From: an uncultured Bacteroidales bacterium
GTDB lineage: Bacteria > Bacteroidota > Bacteroidia > Bacteroidales > UBA932
Direction: 5' to 3'
Length of the DNA: 64,000 nucleotides
NCBI GenBank assembly: GCA_934695325.1
Contig: CAKUVD010000007.1
Span: 62,001 to 126,000, forward strand
Under the pieces are notes generated by a model. It had not been told where the DNA came from and did not search any database. It saw only the letters and a program-made list of their open reading frames with translations. The position numbers were made by a program, and so were the translations under genes. Within the stretch, counting starts at the first letter, position 1, and every line of letters starts with the position of its first letter. This document shows, piece after piece, positions 37,630 to 46,469 of this stretch.

Positions 37630-38550
37630 TCATTTATTTACCTGGAAGCGTGTGCAGCCGTCAGCGAAGTATGCGACGATCTGCCTGGCGGCAGCAAGAC
37701 CTGCATTGACATTGGCCTCGGCCGTCTGGGCGCCCATCTTCTTCGGAGTGGCGAACACGCGAGTGCCGAATTTTCCTCTGAGGGTGTCAATGTTGTCCGG
37801 TGCGACATCGGTAACATATTTCAGGTCCGGTCTGTCCTCCAGCGCCTTCTCCAGCCCGGCCTCGTCGATGACCTCCTTCCTGGCCGTGTTCACAAGCGTG
37901 GCGCCTTCAGGCATAGACGTGATGAGGTCATAGCCGATGGATCCGATGGTCTCAGGGGTGGCAGGGATATGCACAGAGACGAAATCGCACTGCGAATAAA
38001 GTTCCTTTACTGTCGCGATCGGCTGCGCTCCGGCCTCCGCAATCTTCTCCGCAGGGATGAAAGGATCAGTGGCCAGCACTGTCATCCCCAATGCAGCAGC
38101 CTTCTTCCCGACAAGGCGTCCGACATTCCCGAATGCCTGTATGCCCAGTTTTTTCCCGGATATTTCGATTCCGGACACAGGGGTGAACTGGTTACGGCTC
38201 ATATATATCATCATAGCGACTGCAAGTTCCGCGACAGCATTCGCATTCTGCCCGGGAGTGTTCTCCACGACTATACCGCAGGCCTTCGAAGCGGCCAGGT
38301 CAATGTTGTCGTAACCGGCGCCTGCACGCACTACGATCTTCAGTCTTCCTGCGGCGTTCAGCACCTCCGGAGTCACCTTGTCCGAGCGTACAATCATAGC
38401 GTCCACGTCCGCAACAGCACTGACAAGATCCTTAGTATCAGAGTATTTCTCAAGCAAGACGACTTCATTGCCGGCATTCTCAAGGATTTCACGTATTCCT
38501 TTCACGGCAGCCGCTGCGAAAGGTTTCTGGGTGGCGATAAGGACTTTCAT
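37630..38550 (-). CDS. serA: D-3-phosphoglycerate dehydrogenase, short lysine-type
   Basis: Oxidises 3-phosphoglycerate in the first step of serine synthesis. The protein has 306 residues and no C-terminal ACT domain, so it is a short form. NAD-binding GIQAFGNVGRLVGKKAA, the substrate arginine in RAGAGYDNIDLA, and ENTPGQNANAVAELA are present. Where most family members have the catalytic histidine (TPHIG), this protein reads ATPKKMGAQTAEAN with K270/K271. That matches the lysine-type enzymes known from Bacteroides and Entamoeba. ATG 38550 (MKVLIATQKPF) lies 11 bases after the serC stop; an upstream in-frame ATG at 38595 would overlap serC. Confidence 0.92.
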   Translation of the reverse strand: MKVLIATQKPFAAAAVKGIREILENAGNEVVLLEKYSDTKDLVSAVADVDAMIVRSDKVTPEVLNAAGRLKIVVRAGAGYDNIDLAASKACGIVVENTPGQNANAVAELAVAMMIYMSRNQFTPVSGIEISGKKLGIQAFGNVGRLVGKKAAALGMTVLATDPFIPAEKIAEAGAQPIATVKELYSQCDFVSVHIPATPETIGSIGYDLITSMPEGATLVNTARKEVIDEAGLEKALEDRPDLKYVTDVAPDNIDTLRGKFGTRVFATPKKMGAQTAEANVNAGLAAARQIVAYFADGCTRFQVNK

Positions 38551-38561
38551 AATATCTGAGA

Positions 38562-39635
38562 TTATTTCTTCATCGACTCGAACTCCTGCATACAAGCAGT
38601 GAGAGCCTTGACATCATCGACTGTGCAGGCATTATAGATGGACGCGCGGAAACCGCCTACGGAACGGTGCCCCTTTATGCCTACCATACCCTTCTCCTTG
38701 GCGAAGGCCAGGAACTCGTCCTGCAGCGACTCGTATCCCGGAGCCATCACGAAGCAGACATTCATAATGGAGCGGTCTTCCTTCACAGCCGTACCAGTGA
38801 AGATGGTGTTCCTGTCGATCTCGTCGTAGAGGATTCCGGCTTTCTCGACATCAAGCTTGTGGACAGCCTCTACGCCGCCTATGATCTTCAGCCATTTCAA
38901 TGTCTCGTTCATAACAAAGATCGAGAAGACAGGAGGGGTATTGAACATAGACTGCTTGTCGATGTGGACACGGTAGTCAAGCATTGTCGGAATATACCTG
39001 GACACCTTCCCGAGGGCATCCTTGCGGATTATGGCGAACACGACGCCGGCAGGGCCGACATTCTTCTGAGCACCGCCATAGATCATCGCATACTTACCCA
39101 CATCCACCGGTCGGCTCATAATGTCCGATGACATATCAGCTATAAGCGGAACAGGGCAGTCCATATCTTCACGTATCTCGGTACCGTAGATGGTATTGTT
39201 CGTGGTGATGTGAAGATAGTCTATGTCTGTCGGAATCTCATATCCCTTAGGAATATACGTATAGTTCTTGTCTGCGGAACTTGCAAGAGCATAAGCCTCG
39301 CCTATTCCCTGTGCCTGCTGAAGAGCCTTGTGAGCCCACACGCCCGTGTCGAGGTAAGCCGCCTTTTTCTCGAGGAAGTTCATCGCGACATAAAGGAACT
39401 GAAGGCTGGCGCCGCCGCCCAGGAAGACCACTTCGTGAGTGTCAGGGATATGGAGAAGTTCTCTCCAGTTAGCACGGACCTCGTCCATAACCTCGCCCCA
39501 TTCCTTGGACCTGTGCGAGACTGAAAGAACCGATATGCCGGTATCCTTAAAATTCTTCAGAGCCGCTATCGAGTTGTCGATGGCTTGCTGCGGCAGCAGA
39601 CAAGGGCCTGCATTGAAAACGTGAACCTCTTTCAT
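38562..39635 (-). CDS. serC: Phosphoserine aminotransferase
   Basis: Transfers an amino group from glutamate to 3-phosphohydroxypyruvate. The protein is 357 residues, normal for SerC. It begins [16 protein letters not shown], carries SHRSKEW and [10 protein letters not shown], and has the PLP lysine in [12 protein letters not shown]. The C-terminal [18 protein letters not shown] is complete. It is first of the serC-serA-DUF1015 set and has its own promoter. No serB-like gene is nearby. Confidence 0.97.
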   Translation of the reverse strand: MKEVHVFNAGPCLLPQQAIDNSIAALKNFKDTGISVLSVSHRSKEWGEVMDEVRANWRELLHIPDTHEVVFLGGGASLQFLYVAMNFLEKKAAYLDTGVWAHKALQQAQGIGEAYALASSADKNYTYIPKGYEIPTDIDYLHITTNNTIYGTEIREDMDCPVPLIADMSSDIMSRPVDVGKYAMIYGGAQKNVGPAGVVFAIIRKDALGKVSRYIPTMLDYRVHIDKQSMFNTPPVFSIFVMNETLKWLKIIGGVEAVHKLDVEKAGILYDEIDRNTIFTGTAVKEDRSIMNVCFVMAPGYESLQDEFLAFAKEKGMVGIKGHRSVGGFRASIYNACTVDDVKALTACMQEFESMKK

Positions 39636-39666
39636 ACTATCTTACAATTTTCAATAATAAATCCAA

Positions 39667-39700
39667 ACAACGGTTTATCGTTTTCCATATAAACCGTTGT
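39667..39700. terminator. Hairpin between pyrB and serC
   Basis: ACAACGGTTTAT pairs perfectly with ATAAACCGTTGT around a ten-base loop. It can end the pyrB transcript, but it also touches the serC -7 box and would lie at the 5' end of the serC mRNA, so its role is ambiguous. Confidence 0.6.
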
Positions 39701-39730
39701 AAAGATAATGATTTTCTATATAACGCCAAA
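39700..39730 (-). promoter_or_regulatory. Promoter of serC
   Basis: On the minus strand TTTG (39727-39730), a 19-base spacer and TATCTTTA (39700-39707), one base off consensus. Confidence 0.65.
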
Positions 39731-39748
39731 TTTTTCTTTCAGAAACAA

Positions 39749-40654
39749 CTATCTATATCCGAGGAGATATGAGATAACAGCCATTCTGACATACATTCCG
39801 TTCCTTGCCTGCTGGAAATAGTACGCATACGGCGTGTCGTCCACATCCGTGGCAACCTCGGTGATTCTCGGAAGCGGGTGAAGAATCTTCATATTAGGCT
39901 TCACATTCCCAAGCATTGACGCTGTCAGCTCGTAGGTGTCCTTCACACGGTCATAGTCTTCCTTGCTCGGGAACCTCTCCTGCTGAACCCTTGTCATATA
40001 TAATATGTCACAATCATTGAGATGCTCCTCCAGCGACTCGGTCTGCTCATAAGGGATATGCTTCTCATCCAGGAATCTGAGATACTTCGACGGCATCTTC
40101 AGCTCCTCCGGCGCGGTGAAGATATATTTCGGAGAGAAATCAGACATCGCCTCTGAAAGGGAATGGACGGTGCGGCCGTACTTGAGGTCTCCCACCATAT
40201 TGATAGTCAGATTATCCAGGCGACCCTGCGTCTGACGGATGGTGTACATATCGAGAAGAGTCTGGGTCGGATGCTGATTCGATCCGTCACCGGCATTGAC
40301 GACAGGCACCGGGGAGACTCTGGCCGCTATGGCGGCGGCTCCTTCCACAGGATGTCGCATCACGATCATATCCACATAGTTCGAGACAATCTTTATGGTA
40401 TCTTCCAGGGTCTCTCCCTTGGTCACGCTGGTGTTCTTGGCATCCGGGAATCCGATGACTCTGGCACCGAGCCTGTTCACAGCGGCCTCGAATGAGAGCC
40501 TCGTTCTTGTGGATGGCTCGAAGAAGAGACAGGCGATGACTTTTCCGGCAAGGAAGTTCTGCTCCCTGTTCTTTTCAAATTCCTTCGCTACATCCAGGAT
40601 GTGAAGGATCTCATCTTTCGAGAAGTCCTGGATTGAAATCAGACTTTTAGGCAT
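39749..40654 (-). CDS. pyrB: Aspartate carbamoyltransferase catalytic subunit
   Basis: Commits carbamoyl phosphate and aspartate to pyrimidine synthesis. The protein has 301 residues. The carbamoyl-phosphate site STRTRLSF (48-55) is complete, as are [20 protein letters not shown] and [14 protein letters not shown]. The C-terminal PLPR loop ([14 protein letters not shown]) is present. ATG 40654 ([12 protein letters not shown]) fits homologs; an in-frame ATG at 40702 adds a non-conserved lead. No regulatory-chain gene (pyrI) follows, unlike the usual pyrBI pair. Confidence 0.96.
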   Translation of the reverse strand: MPKSLISIQDFSKDEILHILDVAKEFEKNREQNFLAGKVIACLFFEPSTRTRLSFEAAVNRLGARVIGFPDAKNTSVTKGETLEDTIKIVSNYVDMIVMRHPVEGAAAIAARVSPVPVVNAGDGSNQHPTQTLLDMYTIRQTQGRLDNLTINMVGDLKYGRTVHSLSEAMSDFSPKYIFTAPEELKMPSKYLRFLDEKHIPYEQTESLEEHLNDCDILYMTRVQQERFPSKEDYDRVKDTYELTASMLGNVKPNMKILHPLPRITEVATDVDDTPYAYYFQQARNGMYVRMAVISYLLGYR

Positions 40655-40726
40655 ACGCACAATTTTTCTGTACGGCAGGCACGCCAGATCGCCCGTCATC
40701 AAGTTCTATTTTATATCATATCAGGG

Positions 40727-41395
40727 TCATACCCCCTGCCCGGCGTCTGGCCGCCGTATTGTATCTTCAGTCGCACACGGTTCCGAGACAGTGCATCCGG
40801 GTATGTTTCCTGCACGTTCAAGGAAATCCTTTTCCATAGAAAGGCGCACTTTCACGTCCAGCGAGCATGCGGTGCCGAAATCTTGCCCGCTCTGCTCCAG
40901 TCCCATATCCTTGACCACCCTCATAACACTGTTCATCTCCATATATCCGAATGACAGCCTATACCTTTTCATCGCGGTCTTGGTGATGATCTCGGCATTG
41001 GCTATGGCTTCAGCCGAAGATGTCTTATAGGCCCTGATGAGCCCCGGTATGCCAAGCTTGATGCCACCGAAGTAGCGAATCACGACTATCAATATGTCAC
41101 TCAGATTGTTGGAGTCGATCTGGCCCAAGATAGGCCGCCCTGCCGAAGAAGATGGCTCACCGTCATCATTGGCACGGAAGACATCACCCTTGTATCCAAG
41201 CCTATAGGCATAGCAGTGATGCCTGGCATCGTGGTATTCCTTTTTCAAAGAACCGACTATCTGCTTGACCTCATCCTCAGTCTCCACCGGCATCGCAAGG
41301 GCAATGAATTTGCTGCCATTGTCCCTGAAAAGGCCCTCAGACCGTCCTGAGATGCTTCGGTAGGTGTCCGTAATGCCGGTCTTCAAGTTCTCCAT
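40727..41395 (-). CDS. YigZ/IMPACT family protein
   Basis: A 222-residue protein of the UPF0029/IMPACT family. The N-terminal domain carries the signature GSKFIALAMPVETEDEV, HHCYAYRLG, DDGEPSSSAGRPILGQI and VVIRYFGGIKLGIPGLIRAY. A smaller C-terminal ferredoxin-like domain follows. Family members are thought to affect translation regulation or to act as peptidases; the exact role is unknown. ATG 41395 (MENLKTGITDTYRSI) is chosen because the promoter puts the RNA start near 41451, downstream of a TTG at 41488 that keeps the frame open. Confidence 0.88.
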   Translation of the reverse strand: MENLKTGITDTYRSISGRSEGLFRDNGSKFIALAMPVETEDEVKQIVGSLKKEYHDARHHCYAYRLGYKGDVFRANDDGEPSSSAGRPILGQIDSNNLSDILIVVIRYFGGIKLGIPGLIRAYKTSSAEAIANAEIITKTAMKRYRLSFGYMEMNSVMRVVKDMGLEQSGQDFGTACSLDVKVRLSMEKDFLERAGNIPGCTVSEPCATEDTIRRPDAGQGV

Positions 41396-41457
41396 AAATC
41401 GCCAGAATCCGTGTCGGATATGAATGAATTCAGAATTCTCGAATTCAAACCTCTTCT

Positions 41458-41488
41458 CAAAATTAGTTAAAAAGGCGTTATTATGCAA
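41458..41488 (-). promoter_or_regulatory. Promoter of the YigZ-like gene
   Basis: On the minus strand TTG (41486-41488), a 20-base spacer and TAATTTTG (41458-41465), an exact -7 match. Confidence 0.65.
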
Positions 41489-41506
41489 CGGAACCGAAAT
41501 ATTTTG

Positions 41507-41514
41507 TAACTTTA
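41507..41514 (+). promoter_or_regulatory. -7 element of the PRiA4_ORF3-like gene
   Basis: TAACTTTA, one base from consensus, 30 bases before the ATG at 41545. A TTATG at 41481-41485 is a poor -33 candidate. It is back to back with the YigZ promoter. Confidence 0.45.
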
Positions 41515-41544
41515 CAAAGTAAAAAACAGCTACAATTCGTTATT

Positions 41545-42162
41545 ATGGTTCTTAGATATCGTGTTTCCCTTCCAGGGATCAAAGGCTTCGCCAGAGTGTA
41601 TGAGCTGAAGCCGACAACGACTTTATATGACTTCCACAAGAAGATGCGGGACGATATGGACTTCTCCCACGACCAGCTCATCCAGTTCAAGGGACTCGGA
41701 AAGACTGGTGAACTTGTCGCCAGATATGGGATGTTCGATCTCGGTGCCGGCGCCGTGGATGACGTAAGACTCGCCGAGACCCTGGAGAAAGGAATCGTGG
41801 AGTTCGTGTATTTCTACGACGTGACTGACAGGAAAAGCGTGATCGTCACATACGAAGGTGAAGCGGAAGAGGTTCCCGGAAAGACATATCCAGCCCTCGT
41901 GGAGACGAAAGGGCCTAACCCTGTCGAATTCGAGAACGGCTATGTGGCATACGAGGATCTCCCGGATGAGCAGAAACATCTGCCAGGCGAATCTTCGTGG
42001 GGCAAAGGAGATGACGCCGGCCCGGATGATGCCGATGACGCAGACGATATCCCCGAAATTGACGATGATGACGACGATGATGACGACGATGATGATCTCA
42101 AGTCATCAATCGACGAGGACAGCGATGTCATCTTTGACGGTTCCGAGGACTTGACCCTATAG
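41545..42162 (+). CDS. PRiA4_ORF3/IS1096 TnpR-like protein with acidic tail
   Basis: A 205-residue protein. Residues about 1-125 match the plasmid pRiA4b ORF-3-like family, also called IS1096 element passenger TnpR family (YRVSLPGIKGFARVYELKPTTTLYDFH, FVYFYDVTDRKSVIVTYEG, YPALVETKGPNPVE). The last 60 residues are very acidic, with twelve aspartates in a row (about 170-181). Despite the name, no transposase or inverted repeat is nearby. The Bacteroidetes version appears to be a chromosomal housekeeping gene, and here it pairs with miaA (33 bases apart). Function unknown. Confidence 0.78.
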   Translation: MVLRYRVSLPGIKGFARVYELKPTTTLYDFHKKMRDDMDFSHDQLIQFKGLGKTGELVARYGMFDLGAGAVDDVRLAETLEKGIVEFVYFYDVTDRKSVIVTYEGEAEEVPGKTYPALVETKGPNPVEFENGYVAYEDLPDEQKHLPGESSWGKGDDAGPDDADDADDIPEIDDDDDDDDDDDDLKSSIDEDSDVIFDGSEDLTL

Positions 42163-42195
42163 ACAGTTCTCGACGCCATCTCAAGATCGGAAGAT

Positions 42196-43056
42196 ATGAA
42201 CCGCAGGCTGATAGTAATCGCAGGCCCTACGGCCGTCGGCAAGACAGACTTCAGCATCGAGCTCGCACTGAAATATGATTCACCTGTGATTTCCGCCGAC
42301 TCCAGGCAGATCTACAGGGAAATGACAATAGGGACAGCAGTCCCAGATGCTTCACAGTTATCCACCGTGAAGCATTATTTTATTCACAGCAATTCTGTCA
42401 CGGAGGCATACTCCTCAGGCCAATATGAAATCGACGCTCTGGAACTGATCCACGGGCTGTTCTCCGAGGGGCACGACACCCTGGTGATGGCAGGAGGCTC
42501 CGGCTTCTATGTCAATGCAGTCTGCAACGGCCTGGACAATCTGCCAGTGCCGCCTCCTGAACTGCGCGAGAGTCTGACAAGACGAATTCGGGAAGAAGGT
42601 GTCAATGCCCTGGCCGAGGAGCTGAGGCGCCTGGACCCTAAAGCGTTCAGCAGCATCGACATAAACAATGGGCAGCGTGTAGTCCGTGCACTGGAGACGA
42701 TTATGGTCTCCGGGCGGTCATTCACGGAATTCAAGCTGGAACGCCCCAAGGAGAGGGATTTCTCGATAGAAAAATTCTGTCTGACCAGGCCCAGGGAAAA
42801 TCTGTATGAGCGCATTGACAGGAGGGTCCTGAAGATGGTCGATGATGGACTGGTCGATGAAGTCCGCAGACTGACGGAATACAGAGGCCTTCCGGCCCTG
42901 AACACTGTGGGATATAAGGAGATTTTCGATTATCTCGACGGGAAGACCTCCCTGGATGAGGCCATAAGGCTGATTCAGCGCAACACGAGGCATTATGCCA
43001 AGAAGCAGCTGACCTGGTGGAAAAGAGAGACGGACATAAAATGGATAGAATTATGA
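42196..43056 (+). CDS. miaA: tRNA dimethylallyltransferase
   Basis: Adds a dimethylallyl group to A37 of tRNAs reading U-starting codons. The protein is 286 residues, slightly short for the family. The P-loop GPTAVGKTDFS (10-20), ISADSRQIYREM, MAGGSGFYVNAVCNG, NNGQRVVRALE and the C-terminal QRNTRHYAKKQLTWWKR are all present. It is second in a unit with the acidic PRiA4_ORF3-like gene and ends before a shared terminator. Confidence 0.97.
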   Translation: MNRRLIVIAGPTAVGKTDFSIELALKYDSPVISADSRQIYREMTIGTAVPDASQLSTVKHYFIHSNSVTEAYSSGQYEIDALELIHGLFSEGHDTLVMAGGSGFYVNAVCNGLDNLPVPPPELRESLTRRIREEGVNALAEELRRLDPKAFSSIDINNGQRVVRALETIMVSGRSFTEFKLERPKERDFSIEKFCLTRPRENLYERIDRRVLKMVDDGLVDEVRRLTEYRGLPALNTVGYKEIFDYLDGKTSLDEAIRLIQRNTRHYAKKQLTWWKRETDIKWIEL

Positions 43057-43187
43057 TATCCGTGATGCAATATTTCCAAAAAACTACATTTATATTACAG
43101 AGCCGCCTGAATACAGGCAGATGCTCATACGATTTCTGGAGACAGAAATTGAATAAATGACAAAGGTTGGATTTTAGTACAAAAAGG

Positions 43188-43218
43188 CCGCCCGCCTGCA
43201 GTGATTGCAAGCGGGCAG
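43188..43218. terminator. Bidirectional terminator between miaA and the ROK kinase
   Basis: CCGCCCGCCTGCA pairs with TGCAAGCGGGCAG apart from two mismatches. AAAAAGG precedes it and TCTTTCTT follows, so both strands have a U-tract. The gap 43057-43187 otherwise shows nothing recognisable. Confidence 0.75.
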
Positions 43219-43237
43219 TCTTTCTTAATGTCATATT

Positions 43238-44212
43238 CTACAGTTCCCAAGCGAGGGCTGATGCGCCGAGGATAGCGGCATCTGACTCTTTAAGCTGTGA
43301 GAACACGATCTTCACCTTGTCACGCCATAGAGGAAGGACATTGGCATTCATTGACTTTTCTATCGGGGCGAGAAGGAACTCCTTCGCCCTTGCAAGTCCT
43401 CCGAAAAGCACGATGGCCTCCGGTGCGCTGAATGCGATGAAATCAGCAAAAGACTGGCCGAGGAGCATTCCTGTATATTCAAAGATCTTGAGCGCCATCT
43501 TGTCGCCTTCCTTAGCAGCCTCATAGACATCCTTCGAGGAGATGTTGTCAAGGCTTCTGAGCGATGACGGCTCGTCGCTCATATCCAGCCATTCACGTGC
43601 GGTACGTGCCACACCGGTGGCTGAGGTGTAGGTTTCGAGGCATCCTGTCTTGCCACAGTTGCAGAGACGACCGTTGTGACGGACTGCACAGGTATGCCCG
43701 AGCTCGCCGGCAAAACCATCGTGGCCATAGACAACTTCGCCGTTTATCACGATTCCGCTGCCGACGCCTGTGCCGAGCGTGATCATTATGAAATTCTTCA
43801 TTCCTCTGGCCGCACCATAAGTCATCTCACCCATAGCGGCCGCATTGGCATCATTGGTGAGAGCGACAGGAATGCCTTCCATCCTTTCAGTAAGGAGTTT
43901 GGCTACCGGAACTATTCCCTTGTTCCCCCATTTAAGGTTCACCGCATTCTCTATCTCGCCGGTGTAATAATTCCCGTTAGGAATTCCGAGGCCGATGCCG
44001 CGCACCTGCCCTACGACGTCAGCGTCTGCTATGACTTTGTTGATAGCCTCAGCAAGATCCTCAATATACGGCTCCACCTCACTATGCGTATCCGTGCGGA
44101 TGACAGTCTGCGCAAGAACCTGTCCCCTCATATCCACGACACCGATTTTAGTGGTCTGCCCGCCCACATCGACACCTACGACATAAGGCATATCCATCTT
44201 GTTCATTACCAT
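43238..44212 (-). CDS. ROK-family sugar kinase (glucokinase-like)
   Basis: A 324-residue cytoplasmic kinase. The ATP motif is VGVDVGGQTTKIGVVD near the N-terminus, the catalytic region includes ALTNDANAAAMGE, and the ROK zinc motif is the CNCGKTGCLE stretch. GELGHTCAVRHNG is typical of ROK glucokinases. Several close ATGs (44212, 44206, 44197) could start it. It lies 24 bases after an MFS sugar transporter gene and probably phosphorylates the imported sugar, likely glucose or another hexose; the exact substrate cannot be read. Confidence 0.92.
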   Translation of the reverse strand: MVMNKMDMPYVVGVDVGGQTTKIGVVDMRGQVLAQTVIRTDTHSEVEPYIEDLAEAINKVIADADVVGQVRGIGLGIPNGNYYTGEIENAVNLKWGNKGIVPVAKLLTERMEGIPVALTNDANAAAMGEMTYGAARGMKNFIMITLGTGVGSGIVINGEVVYGHDGFAGELGHTCAVRHNGRLCNCGKTGCLETYTSATGVARTAREWLDMSDEPSSLRSLDNISSKDVYEAAKEGDKMALKIFEYTGMLLGQSFADFIAFSAPEAIVLFGGLARAKEFLLAPIEKSMNANVLPLWRDKVKIVFSQLKESDAAILGASALAWEL

Positions 44213-44236
44213 AATTATATATCTTTTTGAACGATA

Positions 44237-45529
44237 TTATTCAACTGGGATGTCAGTATTTACATTCTTGCAGCCGACAAGCGCATAATATAGTATGTAG
44301 CAGAGCATTGCCACGACGAGCCAGTAACTTGCCATATACCCTGCGGCACCTGCGATGAAATCCTGGATCAGAGGCATAACGCCACCGCCGACAACCATCA
44401 TCATAAAGATTCCTGAAGCCTGCTCCGTATATTTTCCGAGGCCCTCGGTACTGAGGTTGAATATACCTCCCCACATAAGTGATGTGCAGAGACCGCAGAG
44501 GACGAGGAAAAGAGCCTTGACAGGAACGCCTGAAGCCATAGTGAATCCGTCTTCAACACTGTATGCAGGCATTGTCATAGTGATTTCCTTCGGGAGCAGA
44601 ATCGCTATCACCACAAAAAGAATCGCAAGGGAAGAGACTGCCACAAGCTGAACCTTCGTGCTTACTTTTCCGCTTATGAATGAACTGCAGATACGGCCCA
44701 CCATCATAAGGAGCCAGTAAACTGCGGCAATGGCGCCACCGATGGCTGCACCATTGACTGCGATGCCGGCACCTTTCTCTGTCGCATCGGAAAAATAGAA
44801 TATAAGCTGCGCCGGGATTCCGACCTCAATGCCGACATAGAAGAAAATAGCGATGACGCCGAGCACAAGGTGACGGAAACTCCAGGCGCTGTGCTCATAT
44901 TTAACGGACTTCCTTTCAGCTGCAGGCTCTGGTATGTTCACGAATGATATGATGACATACGCCAGCGCAAATACTCCCATCGCAATGAAGAGAAGCGGAG
45001 CGACATCACTCATAGCCGTCTGTTCAGTCACCGTACCGATAAGGACACCCACAAGAAGCGGAGTAAGCGTTCCTGTAAGGGAGTTCAGAGAGCCGCCTAT
45101 CTGGATATACTGGTTGCCCTTGTTTCCGCCGCCGCCAAGAAGGTTCAGCATAGGATTCACGACTGTGTTCAGCATACATACGCAGAATCCGCACACAAAT
45201 GCTCCGAGGAGATAGACGTAGATGGCCGACGCCCCCAAGAACGAGCGGCTGGAGATCCACTGTATCACGATACCGACGAAACCGGTGGCGAGAGCGATCA
45301 GGGTAGTCTTCTTGTAGCCAAACTTGAGGAGCATCTTGCCTGCGGGAATACCCATAAAAAGGTATGCTGCAAAGTTCATCATATTTCCCATCATACCGGC
45401 CCACGAATACTCTCCTTTCCAGATATTTCCGAAAGGTGCGGCCATATTGGTCACGAATGAAATCATCGCGAAGATGAAGCACATAGTGACGATCGCCACA
45501 ATGTTTGTTTTTTTCTGTGTCATATTCAA
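44237..45529 (-). CDS. MFS sugar transporter of the FHS/GluP type
   Basis: A 430-residue, twelve-helix major facilitator. FVTNMAAPFGNIWKGEYSW, FMGIPAGKMLLKFGYKKT and CMLNTVVNPMLNLLGGGGNKGNQ are typical of FucP/GluP-like sugar-proton symporters common in Bacteroidales. It is first in a two-gene unit with the ROK kinase, giving an import-plus-phosphorylation pair. Its promoter is well formed. Start is ATG 45529 or the ATG two codons later. Substrate is a hexose by inference. Confidence 0.87.
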   Translation of the reverse strand: MNMTQKKTNIVAIVTMCFIFAMISFVTNMAAPFGNIWKGEYSWAGMMGNMMNFAAYLFMGIPAGKMLLKFGYKKTTLIALATGFVGIVIQWISSRSFLGASAIYVYLLGAFVCGFCVCMLNTVVNPMLNLLGGGGNKGNQYIQIGGSLNSLTGTLTPLLVGVLIGTVTEQTAMSDVAPLLFIAMGVFALAYVIISFVNIPEPAAERKSVKYEHSAWSFRHLVLGVIAIFFYVGIEVGIPAQLIFYFSDATEKGAGIAVNGAAIGGAIAAVYWLLMMVGRICSSFISGKVSTKVQLVAVSSLAILFVVIAILLPKEITMTMPAYSVEDGFTMASGVPVKALFLVLCGLCTSLMWGGIFNLSTEGLGKYTEQASGIFMMMVVGGGVMPLIQDFIAGAAGYMASYWLVVAMLCYILYYALVGCKNVNTDIPVE

Positions 45530-45571
45530 TGTTTTAATGTTTTGTCTGTATCGTTTTGTGCAGAAATCGTG

Positions 45572-45603
45572 TAAAATTACAAAAATTCGACATCAAAGCC
45601 AAA
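45572..45603 (-). promoter_or_regulatory. Promoter of the MFS/ROK unit
   Basis: On the minus strand TTTG (45600-45603), a 20-base spacer and TAATTTTA (45572-45579), one base from consensus. Confidence 0.65.
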
Positions 45604-45703
45604 TTCCGTCGATATTTCGACATTCGGGAACCGCTCCGACTATGGATGCTCGTGAAAGCACTGCCTGAAAGAAGCGAATAAGACAAGAAATTTCGGAAAA
45701 GCA

Positions 45704-45733
45704 TTGATATGAAACAAAAAAGAGTTATATTTG
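45704..45733 (+). promoter_or_regulatory. Promoter of tRNA-Arg
   Basis: TTG (45704-45706), a 19-base spacer and TATATTTG (45726-45733), an exact -7 match, about 50 bases before the tRNA. Confidence 0.7.
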
Positions 45734-45786
45734 CAGTCCTATCCGAATCCGTATGAGGACCACCTCGGGATTCAGGAGCCAAGGAT

Positions 45787-45860
45787 GGTTCGGTAGCTCA
45801 GCTGGATAGAGCAACAGCCTTCTAAGCTGTGGGTCTTGGGTTCGAATCCCAACCGAATCA
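45787..45860 (+). tRNA. tRNA-Arg (anticodon TCT)
   Basis: A 74-base cloverleaf: acceptor GGTTCGG with CCGAATC (one G-T pair), D-arm GCTC...GAGC, anticodon stem ACAGC/GCTGT with loop CTTCTAA (anticodon TCT, reading AGA), variable loop GGGTC, T-arm TTGGG-TTCGAAT-CCCAA, and discriminator A. CCA is not encoded. Confidence 0.97.
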
Positions 45861-45893
45861 CTTTCTACGCTGACTTTCAGCGAGTCACATAAT

Positions 45894-45941
45894 AATTTCC
45901 CCGCACTTCCATAGATAATAGATAGAAGTGCGGGGAAAATT
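45894..45941. terminator. Bidirectional terminator between tRNA-Arg and nrdG
   Basis: A 16-base stem (AATTTCCCCGCACTTC with GAAGTGCGGGGAAAATT) around a loop of about 15 bases. Flanking A and T tracts suit both strands. Confidence 0.88.
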
Positions 45942-45944
45942 CAT

Positions 45945-46469
45945 TCATAAGACATTCTTGTCGATGCCCTTGCGCCAGAATCGGCGGGTGATATCCTCCA
46001 GTGTATATACGGGCGAATCATCCCCGTCAGCCGCAGACGCCTCGTCACGAATGACGCGGTAAATTCTCTGGTTCGTGCCGCGTTCGTTAAGCGGCCCTCG
46101 GGACGGGCGGTAAGGCCCCACCTTCACATAGTCGAAAAGACGCCATATATCGTCCTCGACATTCTCGCGTCCCGAATATAACGCCAGAGCAAGAGATGGA
46201 TGTGCAGTCCGGATATACGAGGCGATATCCAGCAGGGAGGAATGGTCATTGCCCTCACCGAGGAACAGGAAGCAGTTCACCCCGAAATTTGCATTCAGCA
46301 TTGACTCGACCGCCTCCCTGGTCAGTTCTTCTCCGATATCCCCACGCAGGAACGGCGAATGACATCCCTCGCAGAGGCCCGTGCAGTTAGAGATATCTAC
46401 AGCCAGCGTCACCTTGTCAGGAATCTCCTCCATTACCACGCTGGTCATTTCCGGCACATATTTAATCAT
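45945..46469 (-). CDS. nrdG: Anaerobic ribonucleotide reductase activating protein
   Basis: A 174-residue radical SAM enzyme that installs the glycyl radical on NrdD. The iron-sulfur motif is C29-x3-C33-x2-C36 in ISNCTGLCEGCHSPF. FLGEGNDHSS corresponds to the usual GGE-type SAM segment. The start overlaps the nrdD stop by four bases. Alternative in-frame starts exist near the N-terminus, but this one keeps the overlap. It ends just before the shared terminator. Confidence 0.94.
   Translation of the reverse strand: MIKYVPEMTSVVMEEIPDKVTLAVDISNCTGLCEGCHSPFLRGDIGEELTREAVESMLNANFGVNCFLFLGEGNDHSSLLDIASYIRTAHPSLALALYSGRENVEDDIWRLFDYVKVGPYRPSRGPLNERGTNQRIYRVIRDEASAADGDDSPVYTLEDITRRFWRKGIDKNVL

Noticed and set aside
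41545..42162. Insertion sequence, because of the IS1096 TnpR-like domain
   Set aside because: No transposase, no inverted repeats or target duplications around it; gene order looks like a stable housekeeping unit.
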